From the NCBI RefSeq assembly GCF_026341275.1, contig NZ_JAIFZO010000002.1:2705264-2769263 (forward strand): a DNA stretch of 64,000 nucleotides, given 5' to 3'. Position 1 is the stretch's first letter. Every line of letters begins with the position of its first letter. Shown piece by piece: positions 43,417-53,422 of this stretch. The notes under the pieces were generated by a model. The model did not search any database. It had not been told where the DNA came from and saw nothing but the letters and a program-made list of their open reading frames with translations. This DNA is from Streptomyces ortus. GTDB lineage: Bacteria; Actinomycetota; Actinomycetes; Streptomycetales; Streptomycetaceae. The translations under genes were made by a program, and so were the position numbers.

Positions 43417-46400
43417 TCACGCCCGCTCCGCCGAGACCGCCACCCCCATGACCTCCCGCGCATGCCGGTTCGGGACCATTCCCAGGCGCCAGGCCTGCCA
43501 GCCGGCCTCCAGGTCGGCTCCGCGCTCCAGGAGGAGCTGGTACGCCTCGATGTAGTCGCCCAGTTTTCCGTCCCGGGACGGATGGCCGGTGCGGGAGAGC
43601 TGGGACAGCTCCTCCTGGGCCACGGCGGTGCCCACCTCGACGCCGCCGGGGGAGGCGTACGGCAGGAGCGTGCAGCGCAGGAAACGGGCCCAGTCCTCGC
43701 CGCGGCGGTCGCCGTAGGACGCGAAGAGCGCCGCCGCCTCGTCGCACAGCCCCAGCGCCGACTGCGTACGCGCGTTGCCCGCCTCCACCACCGCCAGCTC
43801 CAGGCAGGTCCACGCCTCCCCGTGGGCGACGCCGATCCGCTGGAAGTCGGCGCGCGCGTCCACCAGGAGCTGCCGGGCGAAGCCGGAGTTGCGCAGCGAG
43901 CCGGTCTGCGCGGCGCGCTGGTCGCGGGTCACCCGGGCCGAGTGGTGGCGGGCGCAGGCCAGACCGTAGACGTCGCGGATGCGCGAGAACATCGTGCGGG
44001 ACCGCTCCAGTTCACGGACCGCCTGGTCGAGGTTGCCCGTCTCCTCCAGCGACTGGCCCAGGTAGTACACCGTCCACGCCTCGCCCCGCGAGTCCTCGTT
44101 CTCGCGGTGGCGGGAGGCCGCCTGGCGCAGACCGTCCACGGCGGCCGACGGATCGCCGTCGACCAGCCGGGCCCGGGCCAGCTGCGTCAGCGCCCAGGCC
44201 TCGCCACGGGCGTCGCGGGTACGCCCGTACAGGTCGAGGGCGGCGCGCAGTTCGGACTCGGCGCGCGGTACGTCGCCCATCCGCAGGCCCAGTTGGCCGA
44301 GCTGGTAGTGCGCCCACGCCTCGCCGTGCACGGACTCGCCCTCGCGGTGCAGGTCCAGGGCGCGCGTGAGGAGGTCGAGCGCCTCGCGCAGCCTCGCCCG
44401 GTCGCGCTCCACGGCCGCCAGCGCGTGCATCGTCCAGGCACGGTCCGCCGCGAGGGCGGGGGAGGCCTGCAGATCGAGGGCCTCCTGGAGCTTCAGGGCG
44501 GCCTCGGTGAGGTTGCCCTGGTGGTGGAGGGTGATGCCGAGCGAACACAGCGCCCGGGCCGCGCCCGCGTCGTGGTGGGCCTCGAAGTAGAGGTCGACCA
44601 CCGACGTCAGCGTCGTACGGGCCTTGTCGAGTTCGCCGAGCTGACGGGCCGCGATGCCCGTGCGCCACTGGACCGAGCGCACCAGCAACCCTTGGTCGAC
44701 GGCCTGCGTCAACTCGCTGATCTCGCCCAGCCGGTAGAGGTCGCCGCGCAGCAGGCAGTAGTCGCACAGGGCGCCCAGGAGGTTGAGCACCGCCTCCTGG
44801 TTCACGCCCTCCGCGTGCCGCAGGGCCGCCGTGATGAAGCTCGACTCGTCGTCCAGCCAGCGCAGGGCCGCGTCCAGCGAGGTGAACCCGTGCGGCCCGA
44901 CCGCGCTCGACTGGAAGGACGTGTCCGCGCGCGTGGACGTCTTGCCGTCGACCAGGCGGATCACCGAGTCGGCCAGCTCGCCGTAGTTCACGATGAGACG
45001 TTCCTGCGCGGCCGTGCGCTCGGCCGGGTCCTCCTCGTCGAGGAGGCGGGCCTGCGCGAAGGCGCGTACGAGGTCGTGCAGGCGGTAGCGGCTGCCGCGG
45101 ACGTGGTCGATCAGACCCGCGCGGGACAGGGCTTCCAGCCGGCGGGTCGCCTCGGGCTCGTCCGTCGCGAGCAGGGCCGCCGCCGCGGCGGCCCCCAGCG
45201 AGGCGCGGCCCGCCAGGGCGAGCCGCCGCAGCAGCCGCCTCGTCGGGTCCGGCTGGTCGGTGTAGCGCAGCCACAGCACCCGTTCGACCGGCTCGACCGG
45301 TCCGTACGCCGCCAGGTCGGTGGCGAGCCGGCGTGGCGTGCGCGGGCCCAGGGACGAGCCGGCGACGCGCAGCGCCAGAGGCAGTCCGCCGCACAACTCC
45401 CTGATCTCGTCCGCGGCTTCGGCGTCGTACGGGGCGGAGTCGTCCTGCGCGGAAGCCTTCAGCAGCTCCTCGGCGCCCGGCGCGGCCAGTGGCTCCACCG
45501 CGAGCTGGTGCACCCAGGCGGGCAGGTCGGCGGGCAGGTCCAGGGGTTTGCGGGCGGTGACGACGACCAGGCTGTCGGAACGCTCCGGCACGAGCGTGCG
45601 GACCTGCTCCAGGTCGCTCGCGTCGTCCAGCACGATCGTCACCGGCAGGCCGGTCAGATGCTGGTGATACAGCTCGGCGAGCCGCCTGACCTGCTGGTCC
45701 TGCGAGGAACGCTCACGGAACAGGAGCTGTTCGCGGGGGGCGCCGAGGCGGTTCAGCAGGTGCAGCAGCGCGTCGCGGGTGCTCAGCGGCGACTCCTCCG
45801 CGCTGTCACCGCGCAGGTCCACCACGCACGCGCCGCGGAACTGGTCCCTCAACTCGTGCGCCGCGCGGACGGCGAGGGTGCTGCGGCCGGAACCCGGCGA
45901 GCCGTGCAGGACGACCACCGTCGGCCGGGTCTCGGTGCTCGCGCGGGCCGCGTGCACCCACTGCGCGATCCGCTGCACCTCCTGTCGACGGCCCGCGAAC
46001 GACCCCACCGGCTCGGGGAGTTGCCCGAACGACTGTTCCAGGACGCTCCGCCGCCGGGCTGCCGCGCTCTTGTCCGTACGCCGCAACTGGGGCGCGCCCT
46101 TCTTCGCCCCGGTGGCGGCGTTGAACACGCGCTGCTGGTCGAAGAAGGGGCGGATCCCGCGGACCTCCAGGGCGGTCAGCCAGGTCAGGCGCAGCTGTTC
46201 GGAGCCGCCGGGCTGGCCGAGGGCTCCCGCCCGGCGGCTCGCGGCCGGCAGATGGGAGGCCGTCACCTTCGCCACCGTGGTCGCGGCGCCCGCGACCCCG
46301 ACGACCGCGCCCGCGGCCAGTGCCGCGCCCCCTGTGGTGCCGAGTGCCAGGTCCGCGACGACGGCCGCGAGGGCGGCGACGGCCGCCACCAGCAGGGGGG

Positions 46401-46638
46401 TTCCGGCGCCCTCGCGCGCGTAGCGCTGCCCGAAGGTCAGGCGGCCCGCCTCGGCCTCGTCCGTCGCCTTCGTGTAGGCCTCGTACTCCTCGGCGGCCGT
46501 CTGCGCCATGCTGTCCAGCGAGGCCCGCGCCCGCGACAGCAGTACGCTCCCGTCGGCCCGCCCGCCCGAGCGCCGAACCTCCTCCTCCACGGCCCGCACC
46601 AACAACCGCTCGGCCTCCACCCGATGGCCGTCCCGCAT
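43417..46638 (-). CDS. STAND-type NTPase (NB-ARC-like) with C-terminal TPR repeats
   Basis: 1,073 residues from ATG 46638, chosen for GGAGGGGG 7 nt upstream; ATG 46677 is possible. A helical N-terminus carries a membrane hairpin (residues ~79-125, LLVAAVAALAAVVADLAL and AALAAGAVVGVAGA). The NTPase core has Walker A GSPGSGRSTL (~247) and Walker B TIVLDDAS. It is followed by a sensor/winged-helix region with GLPLALRVAGSSLG (GLPL motif) and YRLHDLVRAFAQ (MHD-like LHD). The C-terminal ~450 residues are TPR repeats with recurring GEAW. It is a signal-sensing switch, as in plant NLR and bacterial STAND proteins. No effector domain or target is evident. Confidence 0.9.
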   Translation of the reverse strand: MRDGHRVEAERLLVRAVEEEVRRSGGRADGSVLLSRARASLDSMAQTAAEEYEAYTKATDEAEAGRLTFGQRYAREGAGTPLLVAAVAALAAVVADLALGTTGGAALAAGAVVGVAGAATTVAKVTASHLPAASRRAGALGQPGGSEQLRLTWLTALEVRGIRPFFDQQRVFNAATGAKKGAPQLRRTDKSAAARRRSVLEQSFGQLPEPVGSFAGRRQEVQRIAQWVHAARASTETRPTVVVLHGSPGSGRSTLAVRAAHELRDQFRGACVVDLRGDSAEESPLSTRDALLHLLNRLGAPREQLLFRERSSQDQQVRRLAELYHQHLTGLPVTIVLDDASDLEQVRTLVPERSDSLVVVTARKPLDLPADLPAWVHQLAVEPLAAPGAEELLKASAQDDSAPYDAEAADEIRELCGGLPLALRVAGSSLGPRTPRRLATDLAAYGPVEPVERVLWLRYTDQPDPTRRLLRRLALAGRASLGAAAAAALLATDEPEATRRLEALSRAGLIDHVRGSRYRLHDLVRAFAQARLLDEEDPAERTAAQERLIVNYGELADSVIRLVDGKTSTRADTSFQSSAVGPHGFTSLDAALRWLDDESSFITAALRHAEGVNQEAVLNLLGALCDYCLLRGDLYRLGEISELTQAVDQGLLVRSVQWRTGIAARQLGELDKARTTLTSVVDLYFEAHHDAGAARALCSLGITLHHQGNLTEAALKLQEALDLQASPALAADRAWTMHALAAVERDRARLREALDLLTRALDLHREGESVHGEAWAHYQLGQLGLRMGDVPRAESELRAALDLYGRTRDARGEAWALTQLARARLVDGDPSAAVDGLRQAASRHRENEDSRGEAWTVYYLGQSLEETGNLDQAVRELERSRTMFSRIRDVYGLACARHHSARVTRDQRAAQTGSLRNSGFARQLLVDARADFQRIGVAHGEAWTCLELAVVEAGNARTQSALGLCDEAAALFASYGDRRGEDWARFLRCTLLPYASPGGVEVGTAVAQEELSQLSRTGHPSRDGKLGDYIEAYQLLLERGADLEAGWQAWRLGMVPNRHAREVMGVAVSAERA

Positions 46639-46912
46639 CTCGCGTCCCCCTCCGCCGACAACGGCTTTCCTGGTCAAGTGTCCTGCGGATGAACGGGGAT
46701 GGCGAGGGACCCACGGACGGGTTCCCTGGCATGCGCACGCCCGCCCCGGGCGCCCCGAACCCAGTACCTACCCCCGGAGGAACCGGATGATCCGGGGGCC
46801 ACGCCGGTGATCCGCGACGCGCCCGGGCGATCCGCAACCGCTCCCGGTGCACGCCTGCCGCGCGCCCCCACCGGTCCCCACCGCCACCCGGTCCCTGCGG
46901 CAGGATGGAGGC

Positions 46913-48943
<2,031 letters not shown>

Positions 48944-49143
48944 GCAGGGGAAACACCAGGCATGCCGAGGTTCGATGTGCGCAGGTGTTCGGATACGTCC
49001 TACTAGTCGACCGAGCATTCCGAAACACGCTATTTATCAGAACACCTCCCGGACTTCACAGAATCCCCATAGTCTCTGTCCCGGACACGACAGGAGTGAC
49101 TCGCTGTCGTGACAGGGGGTTCTGGGGATCCTGGGGGGATCTT

Positions 49144-50472
49144 TTGCTGGCGTCTGTCTTCATCGCTGTCGTTTCGCTCGCCCTTTTCTGGATGGCTGCT
49201 TTCACCCTGTGGTGGCAGATGCACGCGTGGCGCACGCCCGAGGTGCTCGCCTCCACCCGGTTCAGCAGTCCGGACGGGGGCGAGCACGTGTCCTTCTCGC
49301 TGCTGCTGCCCGCGAGACACGAACAGGCCGTCCTCGACCACACCGTCCGGCGCCTGCTGGAATCCAGCCACACCGACTTCGAGGTCATCGTGATCGTCGG
49401 CCACGACGACCCGGACACCACCGAGGTGGCCCGGCGCGCCGAGGCCCGCGACCCGCGCGTCCGTGTGGTCGTCGACACCCACGAGAAGAAGAACAAGCCG
49501 AAGGCCATGAACACGGCGCTGCCGCACTGCCGCGGCGAGGTCGTCGGAGTCTTCGACGCGGAGGACCAGGTCCACCCGGAGCTGCTCGCGCACGTCGACC
49601 ACGCCTTCCGCACCACCGGCGCGGACGTCGTGCAGGGCGGCGTCCAGCTCATCAACTTCCACTCCAGCTGGTACAGCCTGCGCAACTGCCTGGAGTACTT
49701 CTTCTGGTTCCGCTCGCGGCTCCACCTCCATGCGCAGAAAGGTTTCATCCCGCTGGGCGGCAACACCGTCTTCGTCCGCACCGACGTCCTGCGGGAGGCC
49801 GACGGCTGGGACCCCGACTGCCTCGCCGAGGACTGTGACCTGGGAGTACGGCTCTCCAGCACCGGCAAGAAGGTTGTCGTCGCGTACGACTCCGACATGG
49901 TGACCAAGGAGGAGACACCCGGCAGCCTGATGTCGCTCCTGAAGCAGCGCACCCGGTGGAACCAGGGATTCCTCCAGGTCTACCGCAAGAAGGACTGGAA
50001 GCAGCTCCCCGGCTTCGGCCAGCGCCTGCTCGCCCGCTACACCCTGATGACGCCGTACCTCCAGGCGATCTCCGGCGTGATCATCCCGCTCAACGTGGCC
50101 GTGGCGCTCTTCCTCGACGTCCCCGTCGGCATCGCCTTCATCACCTTCCTGCCGGCCGTCACCGCGTTCGTCACCTTCGTCTTCGAACTGGTCGGACTGC
50201 ACGACTTCGGCAGGCAGTACGGGCTGCGCGTCCGCTTCGTCCACTACCTCAAGCTCGTCGTCGGCGGCCCCTTCTACCAGGTGCTCCTCGCCGGAGCGGC
50301 CGTCCGGGCCGTCTGGCGCGAGCAGCGGGGCCGCGACGACTGGGAACTGACCAGCCACGTCGGCGCACACCTCACCGACACCGGCCACGACTTCGGCAAG
50401 GGCGCCGACACCGCTACCGCCACCGAAGCCGCGGCAGCGTCCCGCGGGTCCCGAGAGGACGTCCCCGCGTGA
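49144..50472 (+). CDS. Processive family-2 glycosyltransferase (cellulose-synthase-like)
   Basis: 442 residues from TTG 49144, preceded by GGGGGGAT. GTG 49096 is possible but poorly placed. One N-terminal helix (VFIAVVSLALFWMAAF) precedes the GT2 catalytic domain, with KPKAMNTALPHC, FDAEDQVHPE (DxD region), GGNTVFVRTDVL, AEDCDLGVRL (catalytic ED) and the QxxRW motif QRTRWNQG. C-terminal membrane helices follow (~325-365, 380-400). These features indicate synthesis and secretion of a polysaccharide chain from a nucleotide sugar. It is the first gene of a four-gene overlapping operon ending in a copper radical oxidase. Confidence 0.9.
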   Translation: MLASVFIAVVSLALFWMAAFTLWWQMHAWRTPEVLASTRFSSPDGGEHVSFSLLLPARHEQAVLDHTVRRLLESSHTDFEVIVIVGHDDPDTTEVARRAEARDPRVRVVVDTHEKKNKPKAMNTALPHCRGEVVGVFDAEDQVHPELLAHVDHAFRTTGADVVQGGVQLINFHSSWYSLRNCLEYFFWFRSRLHLHAQKGFIPLGGNTVFVRTDVLREADGWDPDCLAEDCDLGVRLSSTGKKVVVAYDSDMVTKEETPGSLMSLLKQRTRWNQGFLQVYRKKDWKQLPGFGQRLLARYTLMTPYLQAISGVIIPLNVAVALFLDVPVGIAFITFLPAVTAFVTFVFELVGLHDFGRQYGLRVRFVHYLKLVVGGPFYQVLLAGAAVRAVWREQRGRDDWELTSHVGAHLTDTGHDFGKGADTATATEAAAASRGSREDVPA

Positions 50473-52193
50473 CCTCCACCCTCCCCGCGGTGACCGCACC
50501 CAAGGTCCCCGCGCAGCGCACACCTGTCCCCACCACCGGCTCGGCCCCTCGAACAGCCCCGTCCCGGCTGCGCCGTTCGAAGACCGACCTCATCCTGTGC
50601 GGCGTACTCCTCGTGGCCGTCATGACCGTGCAGGGCTGGAACATCGCCGACTACCCGACTCTCAGCGACGACGAGGGCACCTACCTCGCCCAGGCCTGGT
50701 CCGTCCAGCAGGGCGACGGCCTGGCGCACTACACGTACTGGTACGACCACCCGCCCCTCGGCTGGATACAGATAGCCGCACTGACCTGGATACCGTCCCT
50801 GCTCAGCCCCGAGTCGATGACCGTCGGCTCGATGCGGATCGTGATGCTCCTGGTCAGCGCGGTGAGCGCGGTCCTCGTCTACGTACTGGCCCGCCGCCTG
50901 TCCCTGCCGCGCTGGGCCGCCGCCCTCGCGCTCCTGCTGTTCGGCCTCTCACCGCTCTCCGTCGTCCTGCAGCGCGAGATCTTCCTCGACAACATCGCGG
51001 TGATGTGGACGCTGCTCGCGTTCTGCCTCGCCGCCTCCCCGAGCCGCCATCTCTGGCACCACTTCGGGGCGGGACTCGCCGCCGCGGCGGCGGTGCTCAC
51101 CAAAGAGACCATGATCTTCGTCCTGCCCGCCGTGCTCGTCACCATGTGGCGCCACAGCCACCGCGACACCCGCAAGTTCGCCCTCACCGGAGCCGTCACG
51201 GCCTGCGTCCTGATCGGCATGTCGTACCCGCTCTTCGCCCTCCTCAAGGGCGAGCTGTTCCCCGGCGCCGGACACGTCTCGCTCTGGGACGGCCTCCGGT
51301 ACCAGCTGACCAGGCCCGGTTCGGGCTTCATCCTCGACGAGGGCTCCGGCTCGAACGAGGTCCTGCGGTCCTGGCTCTACTACGACCGCGTCCTGCCGCT
51401 GGGCGGCCTGGCCGGAGCCCTGCTCCTCCTGGTCACCTGGCGCTGGTCGGTCACCGCCCGCGCCCTCGCGGGACCCGCCCTCACCGTCGCCGTCCTCGCC
51501 CTGGTCGCCCTGCGCCCGAACGGCTACCTGCCCGCGATGTACGTCATCCAGGCCCTGCCGTTCCTCGCGCTGGTCCTCGCCGGAGGCACCGCGAGCGTCG
51601 CCCACGGCGTGCTGCGCAGATGGCGCACCACCGACGAGAGCACGTACGTCACCCGAGGGCGGTACGCGGTCGCCGCGCTGCTGGTGGCGGTCTCGGCCGT
51701 GTACGTCGTGCCGCCCTGGTACGACGGCGCCCGCACCGCCGCGACCACCGACGCCAACGCCCCCTACCGGGCCGCCTCCCAGTGGCTGGCCACCGAGGTC
51801 GACAACCCCCGGGACACCCGTGTCCTGGTCGACGACGCGCTCTGGCTCGACCTCGTGCACGCCGGCTACCAGCCCGGCCTCGGCGTCATCTGGTTCTACA
51901 AGGCGGACCTCGACCCCGCCGTGACGAGGACGATGCCGCGCGGCTGGCGCGACCTCGACTACGTCGTCGCCTCGCCGACCGTGCGGCGCGACGCCGTCGA
52001 CCTGCCCAACGTCAGGCAGGCGATGAGGCACTCGGCACCGGTCGCCACCTTCGGCGAGGGCCCGGACCGCATCGAGATCCGGCGGATCGAGAACGGCGGC
52101 AAGGAGAGCAGGGCCAGCAGACGGAGCACCGCGGGTACCGCGGACGCGGCCGACTCCGCGGGCGCCGCCGCCACGGAAGGCGGCGACCGATGA
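50469..52193 (+). CDS. GT39/ArnT-like membrane glycosyltransferase
   Basis: 574 residues from GTG 50469, overlapping the previous stop (GTGA). There are about ten to twelve membrane helices. The first external loop has the acidic motif SDDEGTYLAQAW (the DE pair of GT-C enzymes) and YDHPPLGWIQ. VLQREIFLDNIAVMW and a long C-terminal external domain (~430-540) follow. Such enzymes take a sugar from a polyprenyl-phosphate donor and add it to an acceptor outside the membrane. The next gene, a dolichol-phosphate-type GT2, probably makes that donor. An Ala/Gly-rich cytoplasmic or disordered tail ends the protein. Confidence 0.9.
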   Translation: MTSTLPAVTAPKVPAQRTPVPTTGSAPRTAPSRLRRSKTDLILCGVLLVAVMTVQGWNIADYPTLSDDEGTYLAQAWSVQQGDGLAHYTYWYDHPPLGWIQIAALTWIPSLLSPESMTVGSMRIVMLLVSAVSAVLVYVLARRLSLPRWAAALALLLFGLSPLSVVLQREIFLDNIAVMWTLLAFCLAASPSRHLWHHFGAGLAAAAAVLTKETMIFVLPAVLVTMWRHSHRDTRKFALTGAVTACVLIGMSYPLFALLKGELFPGAGHVSLWDGLRYQLTRPGSGFILDEGSGSNEVLRSWLYYDRVLPLGGLAGALLLLVTWRWSVTARALAGPALTVAVLALVALRPNGYLPAMYVIQALPFLALVLAGGTASVAHGVLRRWRTTDESTYVTRGRYAVAALLVAVSAVYVVPPWYDGARTAATTDANAPYRAASQWLATEVDNPRDTRVLVDDALWLDLVHAGYQPGLGVIWFYKADLDPAVTRTMPRGWRDLDYVVASPTVRRDAVDLPNVRQAMRHSAPVATFGEGPDRIEIRRIENGGKESRASRRSTAGTADAADSAGAAATEGGDR

Positions 52194-53422
52194 CGTACGA
52201 GTCCGTCGACGGGCACATCGTGCCGGGGGAGTTGGGCGACCCGGCCCTGCGCGCGGCCTCCCCGCTCCCCGAGCCCGGCGCGGTCACCATCGTCGTGCCC
52301 ACCTTCAACGAGTCCGCGAACGTCCGTGAGCTGCTGCGGCAGATCACCGCCTCCGTGCCCGCGCGGCTGCCCTGCGAAGTCGTCTTCGTGGACGACTCCA
52401 CCGACGACACCCCCGAGGTGATCCGCGAGGCCGCCCGCGACTGCCCGTACCCGGTGACCTTGCTGCACCGGGAGAGCCCCGTCGGCGGGCTCGGCGGGGC
52501 CGTCGTCGAGGGCCTGCGGGCGGCGACCTCCGACTGGGTCGTCGTCATGGACGGCGACCTGCAGCATCCACCGTCCCTGGTCCCCGAGTTGGTGGCCGCG
52601 GGCGAACGCGCCCCCGCCGGACTGGTCGTCGCCTCCCGCTACATCAAGGGCGGCAGCCGCGAGGGACTGGCGGGCGGCTACCGCGTCGCCGTCTCGCGCG
52701 GCGCCACCTGGCTGACGAAAACGCTGTTCCCGCACCGGCTGCGCGGCATCAGCGACCCGATGAGCGGCTTCTTCGCGATCCGCCGCAGCGCGGTCACCGC
52801 GGACGTCCTGAAGCCGCTCGGCTACAAGATCCTGCTCGAAATGGCCGTACGGGCCAGGCCGCGCCAGGTCACCGAGGTGCCGTTCGTCTTCCAGGACCGG
52901 TTCGCGGGGGAGTCCAAGTCGAGTGCGCGGGAGGGCGTCCGCTTCCTGCGGCACCTCGCCGGACTGCGCACGGCCTCGCCGGTGGCCCGGATGGTGGTCT
53001 TCGGGCTGATCGGCGCGACGGGTTTCCTGCCCAACCTCCTGGGCCTGTGGGCCCTGACGGCCGCCGGGACGCACTATCTGCCCGCCGAGATCGTCGCCAA
53101 CCAGTTCGGGGTCGCCTGGAACTTCCTGCTCATCGAGCACCTCTGCTTCCGGGACCGGCGGCAGCACCGGCCCTGGTGGGACAGGGCCGGCCGGTTCGCG
53201 CTGCTCGCCAACGCCGACCTGGTGCTGCGCATCCCGCTGATCGCGCTGCTCGTGGGGCAGTTCGGCCTGAGCGCGCTCACCGCCACGGCCCTCGCCCTGG
53301 TGACGACCTTCGTGCTGCGGTTCGCGGGCACGGAGGCTCTGGTCTACGGCATGGCGGCGGGCAAGAACCGCCGTACGAGGAGCCGCATCCCAAGGAGCCG
53401 CACCCCAAGGAGATCCAGCTGA
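52190..53422 (+). CDS. Polyprenyl-phosphate glycosyltransferase fused to GtrA domain
   Basis: 410 residues from ATG 52190, overlapping the previous stop (ATGA). Residues ~30-270 form a DPM1/GtrB-like GT2 domain with VVPTFNESANVREL, VVFVDDSTDDTPEVI, VVVMDGDLQHPP and DPMSGFFAIRRS. Residues ~285-400 form a GtrA-like domain with four helices (VVFGLIGATGFLPNLLGLWAL, FGVAWNFLLIEHLCFRDR). The fusion would make a polyprenyl-phosphate-linked sugar and flip it outward for the GT39-like enzyme encoded before it. A basic tail ends the protein, overlapping the copper-oxidase start. Confidence 0.92.
   Translation: MTYESVDGHIVPGELGDPALRAASPLPEPGAVTIVVPTFNESANVRELLRQITASVPARLPCEVVFVDDSTDDTPEVIREAARDCPYPVTLLHRESPVGGLGGAVVEGLRAATSDWVVVMDGDLQHPPSLVPELVAAGERAPAGLVVASRYIKGGSREGLAGGYRVAVSRGATWLTKTLFPHRLRGISDPMSGFFAIRRSAVTADVLKPLGYKILLEMAVRARPRQVTEVPFVFQDRFAGESKSSAREGVRFLRHLAGLRTASPVARMVVFGLIGATGFLPNLLGLWALTAAGTHYLPAEIVANQFGVAWNFLLIEHLCFRDRRQHRPWWDRAGRFALLANADLVLRIPLIALLVGQFGLSALTATALALVTTFVLRFAGTEALVYGMAAGKNRRTRSRIPRSRTPRRSS

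Noticed and set aside
43462..46692. 1,076-codon plus-strand frame opposite the STAND/TPR gene
   Set aside because: Arg/Gln/Gly/Val-rich antisense translation without motifs; the minus-strand frame has Walker and TPR motifs and a ribosome site.
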